From positions 744,001 through 808,000 of the forward strand of contig NC_037319.1 of assembly GCF_000143535.2 (NCBI RefSeq): a stretch of 64,000 bases of DNA. Direction: 5' to 3'. A program made the position numbers and the translations under genes. The stretch comes from Botrytis cinerea B05.10. Lineage: Eukaryota; Ascomycota; Leotiomycetes; Helotiales; Sclerotiniaceae. Positions 34,980-46,201 of this stretch are shown here, in pieces; within the stretch, counting starts at the first letter, position 1; the number at the start of each line of letters is the position of its first letter. Under the pieces are notes generated by a model. It did not search any database. It had not been told where the DNA came from and saw only the letters and a program-made list of their open reading frames with translations.

Positions 34980-36518
34980 AATCCGTGTAAGGATGGAAAT
35001 GTGTGCAAAAAGTCTACACCTTCATTCTCATCAAGGTGGAGATCATCAGGTGTAGTGTGGACGTTGTTTACGTGGGGTTTAGCAATCACGGCTGGCTTTT
35101 TCCTGAAGAACAACAATTTTGGCTCCTACTGTCTAAAAGATGTCAAAGCATCACAGAATTGTCACTATTGGTTATACTCAGAACTTTTTAATTCTACACT
35201 TGAATATTCTTGCTGCATTAGTTTTGATGGGTTCTGATTATATACGGCAGTTTCTTCTCACCCCCACCAGAATGGACATTGATGTAGCACACTTGAAGAA
35301 TGAGTGGCTCATCATAGGCAATCAAGATTTCAGCAACTTCAAAATTGTACCTGTCGTTGCAAAAGTGCTGTAGTGATGAGAATGAAGTAATATCACAGGT
35401 TTGGATACCAAACGGTAAAGTTTCTAGGTGGTCCAGAAGGCTTTACTATTATAGCTGGATACTCGCAATAATATTAGCCGCAACGACTATGGTCACAGTC
35501 CAACAGTGGCGAGAACACTTTTCAACTCCCAAGTTGTCTGATGACATACGTGGATAGTCAAGGTAGAAATCTCAAAATTTGTGGGGTCTATCATCACTTC
35601 TAACACAATCAATAGGTACTATTTTATTCCAATATTCTCCAAGTAGTCTTTTGGCTCCAGGACTCTATGTATCTTCTTTATCGAAATATGTCCCAGTCCC
35701 GTGCCTCCCTACGCTCTTACACATCCTTCTCATCAGCACTAAGCGTGACCTATCACCGATCGGATACATTTCAATCTCCTCCTCCATTCCTCAGCTTCAT
35801 GAAGCGTGAATTTGTCCTCATCCAAATTTGTTCCATTATCTTGCATTTATGGGCTTCTCTTATCATATCCATGAGCGCTACGAGCGTCGTTCACTTGAAT
35901 CGCAGTGAGCCTTCAATCCCAGCCGTGTACGTCTACTCCATTGTCAATTCGCCAAGCAATTGGCTCGGCTATTTTGCCACCATAACTGTTATTCCACTGG
36001 CTCTCAATGCAAGCTTATGGTGTTACGCAGCTTTTTCAGAAGCTGGTTTGAGCGGAAGACGTAGGATGCATCCTTTCTTGAGGGGGAGCACCACATCTAT
36101 CTCCATCAGCGCATCATGCCATCTTCCATCCGATGAAGGAGATATTTCCGGAAAAAAAGTCACCTGGGGCTGTATTCGGTATCAAGATGGTTATCTCCAA
36201 CATGCTACAGTGACACCCAAACCAGTGGATGAAGTAGAATGGACGCAAGGGATTCTAAACGATCTCACATTTCTCCAATGCCCTAATCATAGCGGGATTG
36301 ATGTTGGAGAAATGGGAGTCTTATTTTTGTACGTCGATTACTATTTTCCGATGGAGCGAGTCAATCAAAAGGCTATCAATCACGCGCTAAGCATCAGATT
36401 ACCTTGTCGAGTCTTGTCTCGAGAGTCGGGCTTGGGTGATGATAGGGAATGGTATAGACTCATGACTTTGACCGGAATCTTGAAATTTAGATATAAAAGG
36501 GAAAACTTGAGCGTATGA
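34980..36518 (+). pseudogene. Probable decayed or poorly resolved membrane-protein gene
   Basis: Hydrophobic, protein-like sequence runs through all three plus-strand frames. WTLFTWGLAITAGFF (frame of 35001) gives way to EEQQFWLLLSKRCQSITELS and LLVILRTF (frame of 35003), which stops at a T-run near 35190. It resumes as FLILHLNILAALVLMG in the frame of 35140. These segments read as one multi-helix protein broken by frameshifts that introns do not explain. A final open frame, 35667-36518 (about 283 codons), contains hydrophobic segments (IILHLWASLIISM, WLGYFATITVIPLALNASLW) and could be the C-terminal part. The gene lies beside the A/T-rich island, which fits local decay. It could instead be a real multi-exon gene whose splice sites I failed to resolve. 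Confidence 0.4.
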
Positions 36519-36996
36519 AATGAATATATGGATGGAGATAAGGACCGGACGAAGTTGGGTAATGAGGAAAGGGAAACTGGGGAGAGCGAGGCGGTCAAAG
36601 ACTATTTTGCGAGAGAAAGCTTGCTGTGTTGATCTTTGGTAGTTTTCTAGGAGAGAAATCGGGTTCAGATGATATTTTGGTGAATTGCACGTTAAATAAT
36701 GTGTATCAAGAATAATAAGTAGGTATTTAGTCAGTGTCGTCAAAAAATAGTCAGACACGATCTAAATTGTTCACGCGGAGAATACGGTGGCCAGTTCTGC
36801 AAGTCTCAACATCAGCGCGTGTTATTTTCGGCCACCGTAATTTGCGTATCTGGCTCTTGGATGTTCGAAGTTCCTACCACACCTTATCATCAATGGATGC
36901 TCAACTCGAATCGTTTCTATCCTCTGAGAGATTATAAACTATAGAACTTTTTTAAGCAATTGCTGTTCTATAGTATCACATGAAAGTTCGAATAAG
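36519..36996. other. Intergenic, upstream of the lipid hydrolase
   Basis: No gene seen. Probably contains the promoter of the 36997 gene; no clear TATA box. Confidence 0.5.
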
Positions 36997-38402
36997 ATGC
37001 CTCAACAAATTTCATACCGTCCCATTTCAGACTCTCCCGATGCTACCTATCATTTGATATTCTTCATTACCGGCAATCCAGGATTGATAGGTTACTAGTA
37101 TTAATGTTGCTCACTATGTATATATGCCTCTGTTGACGTCTCTTTAGCACGACCTTTCTTTCACTCCTCAACAATCTTCTGTCGACCTCGCCCACTAAGA
37201 ATTCGAATACCTACCACATATTTGGCCAATCGCTGGCTGGTTTTGAGACGGACGATGTCCCTTCTGAGTCCTCTGATCAAAGTCCATACTCGTTAGAACA
37301 ACAAATAGATCTTGTTCATGATTGTCTGGTGGAGCAGATAAATGGTTCATCTATACCGTACAAAAATGTGATCTTGATAGGGCATTCGGTGAGTTTCTCA
37401 AATTTCTATCTCAGGTTTCCATACCAAACTTTCACCCCAGATTTCCATCACAAATATCCGTCCCAAAAATCTATCCCAAATATCCATAAGAAATTTGTTC
37501 TAAAGTTCCAGGTCGGATCATACATCCTTCTAGAAACTCTTTCCAAACTTATTGTGCCGGCTGCCATCCCTTCAATATCCGCAGTTTTGTCAGGAATTCT
37601 TCTGTTTCCAACAGTCACTCACATTTCTCACTCCCCTTCCGGTGCGAAACTTACGCCTTTGATGTCGATACCGAATTTTCCTGTCTTGGCGTCTTCCTCG
37701 GCTAAAATGCTTCTTTATTGTGCTCCGAACGTTGTTTTGGATTTTCTGGTGAAGAAGATCACAGGAATGCCAGAGGAGGCAGCGAAAGTCACCACAAGCT
37801 TTCTAAGAAGTAAAAATGGTATTCTGCAAGCTTTGTATGTTTTTTGCTGTTGGATAATGATTTTCTTTTCTTGAACTATGCTGCTGTTGTATTTTAAGAA
37901 TACTAATGCGTACTTCAGACATCTCGCACGTGACGAAATGAATACTATTACGGAAGATAAGTGGGATTCGGAGATATGGGGTGTTGAGCATTCTGAGTCG
38001 TCTCAGCGTTCTCCGCCCAAACTTATTTTTTATTTTGGTGAAAATGTAAGTCCTACAGCTGATGAGCCTCTTTGGTATATACTAAGCGAAAATAGGATCA
38101 CTGGGTATCATCTCATACTCGCGATGCACTGATCGCTGCAAGAGCTTCGACTATGCCTACCCCACCTACTTCTACTTCTACGATTTCTATCAAGGAAACT
38201 AACAAGCCTATCATGATGATTGACAAAGAGGGGATCGATCATGGATTCTGCATTAGTGAGTACTTGGTTTCGGTCTAGAACTAGTTTATGAGGGGGTAAA
38301 CGGCCGGGGAACATTTGCTAATTGGATATGATATAGATCACAGCGAAACAATGGCAACGAAAGTGAAAGACTGGATAGATAAGATAGTTCAAGGTGCATA
38401 AT
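36997..38402 (+). CDS. Lipid droplet-associated serine hydrolase (LDAH-like)
   Basis: Six exons: 36997-37097, 37148-37388, 37512-37834, 37919-38045, 38096-38255, 38338-38402, about 338 residues. It is an alpha/beta-hydrolase with the opening MPQQISYRP, then the oxyanion-region motif FITGNPGLIGYY characteristic of the LDAH family. The nucleophile elbow is GHSVGSY (Ser114), interrupted exactly after Ser by intron 2. The late block DHWVSSHTRDALIAAR and the HGFCI motif supply likely acid/His residues. The family acts at lipid droplets on neutral lipids or sterol esters; substrate is debated even in well-studied members. Introns 2 and 3 stay open in frame for some distance, so a naive frame read-through would give a wrong protein. 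Confidence 0.88.
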
Positions 38403-39206
38403 GAAATAGATCGCAGCCTAAATGCTGAAATACGAGCAACTGTTCAAAATCGACGATGATTGCAGTTCTGCAGACTACCCATGTCACAGATTTTTTGGGC
38501 CAGTGTACTTCGAAGTAGTGCCCTCGTAAACTCCCTTTGTGGATGCTTGCATCGGGGTATATTTTCAGCCTTTTTTCTTGGCGTAGCTTGTACATATTAA
38601 CGGTCATTGAAATTTTCAAGGGTTAATTCGCTTCACTATTTTAATTCCGGTTCTTCAGCTTTGGCGATTAGTGCCCACTAGTTTTGAAGGACAAGTTGTC
38701 CAGGTCAAATCTCAGCCTCATCGCAAACTTTCCCACTTTGAATTTTTGATTATTTACTTGCATGCATATTATGAGGTGACGGCATGGGTGATGTGGGAAG
38801 GCAAACTCATTCGGTGGCCAGAACGAGCAGGGGCTATTACACCATGTAACCTCACTATCCCGGAGCTGTATATCTTTTTTGGTTTTTCTACATATGGCCC
38901 CCGCAGATTCTTATATTTCTCACCCAATCCGACAATTGGGGAACTTTTCGATTTCCGCTTAAGCGCTGGCTTATCGATAGATGCGCCAACCCAGTGCTTC
39001 TTAATTTCTTGATTGGATATTGAACATTTTGCTCGGCTTTGGAGCTTCTTTTGGCGCTGGTTGTGCAAATCTTACAGATTAATTTGTGGGGGCTAGTGTA
39101 CCCTTGATGCGGCTCAGTAGACTTGATGATTTATCTTGTATTGGAGTTCTTATCTGTATTTTGTAGGACACTTTTGAATCCCCCCCAAAAAGATCACTTC
39201 GTGCCC
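38403..39206. other. Intergenic, no supported gene
   Basis: A 113-codon frame at 38671-39012 has no ATG context or family content that I trust. The last ~80 bases before 39207 stay open in the next gene's frame but start with non-ATG codons. Confidence 0.5.
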
Positions 39207-42200
39207 ATGGCTGAACTACATCCAGCTAATACAGGCGGCGCTAATGGCACCGCTGCTTTCAATAAAGATTTTTTTGATGATTCAACGCCGCAGAAGCTAA
39301 TTGATGATGAAGACTTTGTTTCCTTATATCTACGCTGCCGATATGACCGCCGTGGTAATATCGAGGCAGGACGACTACACGACTTCGTAGCGGGACTTCC
39401 AGGAGGACTTAGGGAGAAATTTTCAGAGGATTATGAGGATAAGATCAAACGAGAGCTAGATCGAATTGCGGAATTACGAGCATTGTTCGTTGGCAAACCT
39501 AGGAACCGCCCTGAAATTGTTAAATTGAATACGCTAAAGGCAGCCTGGAAACGAAATGCTATCAATTCTTGCCATGCGAACTTAAACTCGAATAAAGCTG
39601 GGATGAACAAATTGATCAAAGAGCGAGTAGAACTGCAAGAAGAGTTTGAAACTTTCAAAAACGAGCCAGCGAAGGCTACACAGATCGGAAAAGACCTTGA
39701 GACAAAGGATGCAGAGATACAAACAGCGAAAATCAGAGCGGATAATAAAGACAAAATCCTGAAAGAGGTAGCGAAATGGGATTTACCTGGTGATTTGGTT
39801 GCCGAAGAGGGCAAAGATGTTCGGGATGGTGATGGATATGGCTTTACCGTCTCAAAAATTACTTTAGAGAAGGAGAAATCTGGCAATGCAGACGATACTG
39901 CATCTTTTGACAAGTATCAGATGAAAAGACATTCTGTTTCGGAGGTACTCAAGCCCAAAGATGGTGATGATCCATGGGCAAGGGAAAACACCGAAAGCAT
40001 TCGCTATTTTCATTTCCCTGCTAATAATATGGAATGGATCGAAGTAGGTTTTCAAATCTGGGATTTCTTGACATCAAGCTAATGCTCGCTGAAGAGAGCA
40101 ATAGAGAAACATTACAATGAAACCAAAAACCACCGACCACAGACATCAAAAATTCTTTCTAGGGAACTGTGGACGGGACAGCAGCACGGCACTCCAAATG
40201 ATCCGCTTCATGCTCGGCACATGCGCTCGCACTGCAAATGTATTCCTCAAGGTAAGTCACCTCTTTATGATGAATGTTATCTTTATTAACAGGAATAGAT
40301 TCGGAGGCGAATGCTAGTCATGCTGAACACCACCATCCTTCTCGAAATAGAAGCAACAATAACATAGTCCTTTTCGTGAGACCAACTTAAAATTTACTTG
40401 ATTTGGGAGCTGACAGATTTTCTAGATGCCTTATCTTCACTGGGAGATGGACCGAAAGAGAGCTCACCTGGCCAACGTTGCAAAAAAACTCACATCCCAG
40501 TATCGAGAGAAACAGACTCGCTACGACATACGTAACAAAAACATACTTGCAGATATCGCCAAGGACAACAAGAAGAAATTTGGCTTCCTGCATAAGGTCG
40601 AGGACAAGGAGCCTACGAAGTCAGGTGTCCCTGTCTCTTCTGGTGAATCGAAGCAGACGACTGGGTTTCGTCGTTTCTTTCCAATCAATTCTAAGATCAG
40701 TGCAGATCAAAAAGTTTTGGATAAGGCCAAAACCCTCTGCGGTCGTTATTTGATGCAAGCTGCGAGAGTCTACGAGGCAATGGATCTTGAACCGGATGTC
40801 ATGTTGGTACACAGCCATTTGCATGAACAACTGCCCATCCATCCACGCCGTACGCTTGATCAGTCCTATTACTTCAAGCTTGAAAATACAGAACCCCGGG
40901 ACAGGGATCAGGTTGTTTATCGCGGCACAAATGAGCGGAGAATAATTAACGGGAGTACCCGCGTAGTGATGGTCGATCAATTATGGATGTACATTCTTGA
41001 CGAACGTGGGTTGCCTCTTGAAAACAGCACTCTTTCTTTATTAGAGGATCAAATTATTGATAGCCATATAGATACAATCATTACTAGCTTTCCAAAGAGG
41101 CTTGGTCGTAATAAGCCCGACTCTTCTGGTGTGCACAGATGCATTAGAGATCGACTCGAACATCTACGTCCAGGCCAAATTAATTCCGTGTATGATCTCG
41201 CTCATCTGATCATAAACGAGTGTTCGATGGTATTTTTCGATCGCACAAAACCTACGGATGAACGTCCCGAGGTTTTGGATATATTTGCCGACGCTATTGG
41301 TTATATTGTGAGTGGGGAAGCATTGACATATCACATGAAATGTCAGCTGATAAATAATAGTCTGAAATGAAAACAAGCTCATTCGAGCTATTCTGGCGTC
41401 ACCTTAAAAAATTGAGCAGCCAAAGACTAAAAATCAGCCCAAAGACAGCACGACTCTATCTCAATATCAACCCTGAGGGGGTTTTGCTGCAAGAAGCCCA
41501 TGATATCATTGAAGAATTGAAAATGATGTCGCGTATTAATATGCAACAGTGAGTGATATCTCGATTGATGCCATTTGATTTGATCAAAGAATCCTCCTCT
41601 CTGTTCACAATAGCACCTTCAATTCACTTGCCGAGCTTATCATTCTTTTAGACTACAAGTTACGCAAGCCTTTTCAAAGGCCTTAGAAACTATCAATGGT
41701 CAGATTGAGCCAATGCAAGAAATGAGCGACCTTTTGGGTCTCATGCTCGATGAAATGCGAAAGAAGGGCCCCTGGTATTCAAATGGCATGCCCAAAGGTG
41801 GCATGTCACCGGCCGAGGATACCTCAACAAAGTTCAAGAAATTCATGATAAAGCATACTATTGATCGATCTTTAGAACTAGTCGACACTATATCACATCA
41901 TCACACCGAGTTGCACCAGCTTGAGGATAGCGCCCGTGAGATTGCCGATCAACTACGAGACCTACTCACACTCAAACAACAACAAGCTAGCATCATAGAA
42001 GCCACCGCTTCACTGGACCGTGCGGATGAAAGCGTACATCAAGGTAGATCTATCATGATATTCACCGTTATCACCATTATTTTCCTCCCCTTATCTTTCA
42101 TGAGCAGTATATTCGGTATGAATGCGGTGGAGTTTACTGGACCCTCAAACTCCGTCATGGGCATTAGAGAACAGTTCGAGTTCATGTGTTCGTTGGCCCA

Positions 42201-42611
42201 TTATCGCCCCGAATCTTACAGTAAATCAATGCTGACAATCATCTCTTAGTTCCGATATCAATTTTCCTGACTTTGTTCTTCCTCTATTTGGCACTCAAAG
42301 CACCAAGGCCAAAACTTAAAATACTTCCATTCTTTTTGTTCTTTCCTATTGTTATTATAAGGGCGTCATGGTATGGATTGAGAGGCAAGCCAAAGAAATG
42401 GGAAAGACTCTTCCTGTACTTGTATGTCGGATCAGCCAATGAAAAGCTAGGAGATAAATACAGGGAAATGGTGACAGCTGTATATCAGTGGTGTTCTGAG
42501 TCAAAAGCCAAAGATACAACCAAATCACAGCCCTCGGCTAACAAAGAGCAAGCAGTTGCAAATGAACCGCACAACGATCTCGCTGCGGCAATTAGAGAAG
42601 ATATCGTGTGA
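39207..42611 (+). CDS. Large CorA-like membrane protein
   Basis: Seven exons: 39207-40043, 40095-40251, 40293-40375, 40426-41307, 41361-41548, 41652-42187, 42250-42611, about 1014 residues. The first ~700 residues are cytosolic and charged, with a coiled-coil stretch (KDLETKDAEIQTAKIRADNKDK) and the conserved blocks YFHFPANNMEWIE and MPYLHWEMDRKR and MVDQLWMYIL. The C-terminus has two membrane helices separated by SSIFGMNAVEF, the GMN signature of the CorA/Mrs2 magnesium channel superfamily. Fungi carry many such long CorA-like proteins, often of unknown ion specificity. An apparent frame change at ~41366 is fully explained by the 53-nt intron 41308-41360 (GTGAGT...TAATAG). Exon 6 uses an uncommon GTTCGT donor. 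Upstream non-ATG frame was excluded. Confidence 0.86.
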
Positions 42612-43217
42612 TCTCGGGGTTCTGTATTTGCACCACTATGTAGACACTCGGGATTGTAAGGTTTGAGGTGCGGCTTGTCTTATCATACATGCTATTTTTC
42701 TAGGATCTATTTCAAGTGGAAGTTATTTTGTCAGATTAATGAGTAATTCAATTGAATTTTGGAGAGTTGAGCTTGAGTACCAGGAACTCCGAACCTGGCT
42801 ATTGACCTTGGGTGTCTCATCTGCGATCTCTAACCTCTCTGCCAAACTTCAAACAGTATTGACTTTAGGTCCCGTTATATCTGATGTGGGTTCTCTAAAT
42901 GAGGCTTCTACTGTAGGATGAGATGAAATTGGGGTTTGCGAAGGTTGAATTGCTTGTTAAACTTATGTGCGGGGTATACGTTACATCGCGTCAATGGTTA
43001 AAGTGGAGTACAGCATGAACTATTGACTACAAATTATATCTGTCAATCATTTAGCGCAATAAAGCACACTTATACAGCACGAAATTGCCAAGATCACTGC
43101 CAGAAAATCTTTGTTAAACTATCACCTTCCGGCCTCTATGAAAACGTCTGATTATCTAGACATTGAGCAGTCCAATCGTGGCAGTTCTGCTTCCATTCCT
43201 TGTTCTTTTTGGCCTAA
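42612..43217. other. Intergenic between convergent genes
   Basis: No gene supported; a 60-codon frame at 42739-42921 is probably chance. Confidence 0.5.
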
Positions 43218-43889
43218 TTATTCTTCATCCAACCCCTCCATACAAGCAGTCTGATCGACAACAAGTTGCTTTCGAATCACCAACGTCTTCAAGACTGGCT
43301 CATCTTCATATATATACTCTGAATCACCGCGTACACTTTCACACTGTCTTCCGCACGCACTTGAGTTACCTCTGTGGACTCCAATCCCCCGCGGACATAT
43401 ATACACCTTCTTGGTATCCCAGCGCGGATAATATTCTACACTCTCATCCGTACTTTGAGTCTCCGACCAAAAACCCTCCAACTCCTCTACAGAACTGCAG
43501 GTCTTTACTGCAGAAAGATATATCTCGTTCTTTAAATAGTTCTCCAGCCGTGTAATCTGGAAGTATCTTGCCTCTCCCAAAAGTGCGAGATATAGGGCAT
43601 GGTCGTGGCCTTTTATGGGATCGTAGAAAATAGGAAGCACACTGCGTCGAAGATAACGTAGAATATGTTCGAAAAGATCGGGATCCGCATCGATGAAATA
43701 AGAGCCATCTGCTTGCTCATTACTATCCCAGCGCCCTGACAATAGTGCCGCGAAGAAAGGGCTCTCGCCTGTCATCGTATTCATAGTAGTGACAAATCGT
43801 CGTTCTCCTACTTGAAGGGTGATGGGGCCGCCGGCTGCTGGAGCTAGACGATTCTTTCCGCGTGCATTGGGGTTTGCAGAAGCTGACAT
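43218..43889 (-). CDS. KCTD-like BTB/POZ (T1) domain protein
   Basis: Intronless, 223 residues on the minus strand. After a short flexible start (MSASANPNARGKNRL) comes a T1-type BTB domain: ITLQVGERRFVTTMNTMT, ESPFFAALLSGRW, SYFIDADPDLFEHILRYLR and ARYFQITRLENYL, the ordered blocks of K+ channel tetramerisation domains. Such standalone proteins oligomerise and often act as cullin-3 substrate adaptors. The C-terminal ~90 residues are unlike other KCTD proteins I recognise, with several Cys. Substrate or partner is not inferable. Confidence 0.88.
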   Translation of the reverse strand: MSASANPNARGKNRLAPAAGGPITLQVGERRFVTTMNTMTGESPFFAALLSGRWDSNEQADGSYFIDADPDLFEHILRYLRRSVLPIFYDPIKGHDHALYLALLGEARYFQITRLENYLKNEIYLSAVKTCSSVEELEGFWSETQSTDESVEYYPRWDTKKVYICPRGIGVHRGNSSACGRQCESVRGDSEYIYEDEPVLKTLVIRKQLVVDQTACMEGLDEE

Positions 43890-44910
43890 TTAGAACAGAT
43901 CTGACTGTTGGTTTTGGGATCAATTGTGTGGAATTGAGTCTTGTAATATTAGTGGGAGTTTCTGAAAAGAACAATATCACCACCTACTTGGTTCCAGATA
44001 CCACATCCCTTGGGACGGCGTGAATCACTATGAAGTTCAGATCTTCAAAATCTAGTTCTCAAGATGGGAGGTGAATTGATACTAACACCTAATCATAACC
44101 TGACTTGGATAATTCCTTTATAGTTTGAGAATTTCGGAGTTGATGCATCACTGTCTACCGAAGAACAAAAGGTTTCAATGAGGGGTCGGATATCATGCAA
44201 GTAGCCTTTATTTGACAAGGGTGCTGCTAACTGTATCACCAAGAGTCTGATAAGCTTGCATTGAATCCTTTCAATATTAATAAGACTTTGAGGCTTAGAC
44301 GACAGATCATTATGCTGATCGCTTCTTGCCTTATATGCGTGATTCCATTATCCCCTACACAAGCTAGCTAGATATCTGGTTAAATAGAACTAATCAATGC
44401 TTCGCTCACAACCGAACGTAATTTCTTGCAAAAGTCTGTGGATCTAACTCTATTATCAGATATGATCGGATAGAATGCCGTTTGTATGACTAGTGCTAGA
44501 AGCTACTGCGTTTGCTTCGTGTTTGCTCTGAACTAGTAGCGATATGACAGCTATAGGCGCTGGCCCTTGTAGTTCCGCCAGTCTAAAATGGCGTCACTAT
44601 ACCATCGATAAAGGTACAGCAACACAACTCTACACCATGACTTTTCCAGATACTACCGTGATATGTATCAACTTGATAATATCATAAGCCATTATGGGTT
44701 TGATGCTGACTTAGGGATGTCTTGAAGCTTTGACATTCCTGCCACCTAGGAGGTCACCATGATTACGTCATCATTCATTCCAATGTTCAGCTTGTACAGC
44801 ACTACATCCTAAGCTTCCAACGACATTCAACATTCGATTCAATTGTTTCTATACCAAAAGTCTCATACACCCACTATATTCAACATTTACTTGCACGTAA
44901 AATTACAAAG
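43890..44910. other. Divergent intergenic region, BTB / promethin-like genes
   Basis: About 1 kb between start codons pointing away from each other; presumably contains both promoters. No gene or clear box identified. Confidence 0.45.
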
Positions 44911-45612
44911 ATGGTCGTCGCCGGTACATATTCACGCGTTCAAAGAACTATTGATCGCGTTGTAACCCCTGAACGGAGATCCCAGTTTTATGGACAAGTT
45001 TCCGAGTTCTTTCAGGAACAACCCCTTATTGCTGTATGTATTATTCTGTTACAGTTACACCTGGACGATTTGGAGAATCGGCAGGTTCTATCTATGGCCA
45101 GTTCTCCATGGATTTTGCGGATGAATCCACTCTTTTCCCACTCTTCATTTGTTGACAGACATACAATTAACTCTTATCTCAACCTCCATCGATACCCATG
45201 CCAATCAAATCCCACTTTCATATCATATCTCCCATCTCCCCACAACCTCACTAACCGCATCTAATAGACATTCCTCCTCGCAACCCTGAGCATCTCTCTT
45301 GTGCCTCTCTTCCTCTTTACAACATTCACCCTCTCGGTCCTCGCGCTCTCCTTCGTATCCGCTATTCTCTTCTCGTTCTTCTGGATCGGAATTGCTTTAC
45401 TCTTACTTGTGCCAACTCTCTTCGTTACTTGCGGACTGGGAATTCTGGTATGGGTATGGGCTGTTAGTTCATGGGTTGTGGCAAGATGGCTTTATGGATT
45501 TGTGCCTGCGAGTAATGGGGCGGGAGAATTGAGATTCCCGAACGGAAAGAAAATGGTAGTTAAGAAGGAGGAGGGAGAGGCGCCAAGAGCGGAATATAGA
45601 AATGGGATTTGA
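44911..45612 (+). CDS. Promethin-like (LDAF1 family) membrane protein
   Basis: Two exons: 44911-45033 and 45268-45612, joined over a 234-nt intron with a CACTAAC branch site and TAATAG acceptor; about 155 residues. The N-terminus (RVQRTIDRVVTPERRSQFYGQVSEFFQEQP) is amphipathic. The centre is an almost uninterrupted ~80-residue hydrophobic region forming paired hairpins (TFLLATLSISLVPLFLFTTF, then FFWIGIALLLLVPTLFVTC). The C-terminus is short and charged. This layout matches promethin/LDAF1-type proteins that work with seipin at sites of lipid-droplet formation. No catalytic function expected. Assignment rests on topology and local similarity, not a strict motif. Confidence 0.7.
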
Positions 45613-46201
45613 CTACGCGATGCTATGAGAGTTCAGGTTGAAGACGGTCCGCGAAGTGGGGAGCAAGGGTGGTAGATAGGTAATCGGGAGAGCTTGGAGT
45701 ATCTTGGTTGTAAGAGTAGAAATTTGGGATTATGGAAATAGATGGATGAACGGGGCGAACGGGGTACATAGAATGGGATATTAGGGAACTTTGAATAGGA
45801 ATGGAATACGGATAAGTTTCCTTCAGCCAATTTCTCCTGGAATTATTTCATTTGCATTGTCATGAGTTCTTTATCAAGACGAAGTTTTGTCTTGAACTAG
45901 ATCCTATTCTAGTTTAATGATATACTCAAAATGCACTCTTTAATTCACTGGATGTTGTCCGTCGCGTTATTGCTTTATATTTGATGCTTTCGATAGTGAA
46001 TTTCTCATTCGAAAAATCTTATTGGCTAAACAAACGCGTGGATAGTTTCGAGTTTGTTTACCTCACACAATGTCATTTTAGATTTTGCACTTCTTTAAAA
46101 TTTGGATATCTGGTTCACTCAATACCTGGAATCAACATCGATCGGTGATTTTACACCACCAACAGCGGCGTATCACCAGCCAATCGCATTCGAGCGACGA
46201 C
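45613..46201. other. Intergenic, no supported gene
   Basis: Short unsupported frames only. The frame of the next gene is open from 46085 but starts with TTG until ATG-ATG at 46202-46207. Confidence 0.5.

Noticed and set aside
40252..40425. Single intron joining 40251 to 40426 in the CorA-like gene
   Set aside because: That join breaks the frame. An extra exon at 40293-40375 keeps frame on both sides and uses good splice sites.
41308..41370. Apparent frameshift in the CorA-like gene at ~41366
   Set aside because: A 53-nt GTGAGT...TAATAG intron (41308-41360) restores the frame and the protein pattern; no mutation is needed.
46085..46201. N-terminal extension of the SAP protein
   Set aside because: It starts with a non-ATG codon and adds no recognisable sequence; ATG at 46202 begins the SAP motif directly.
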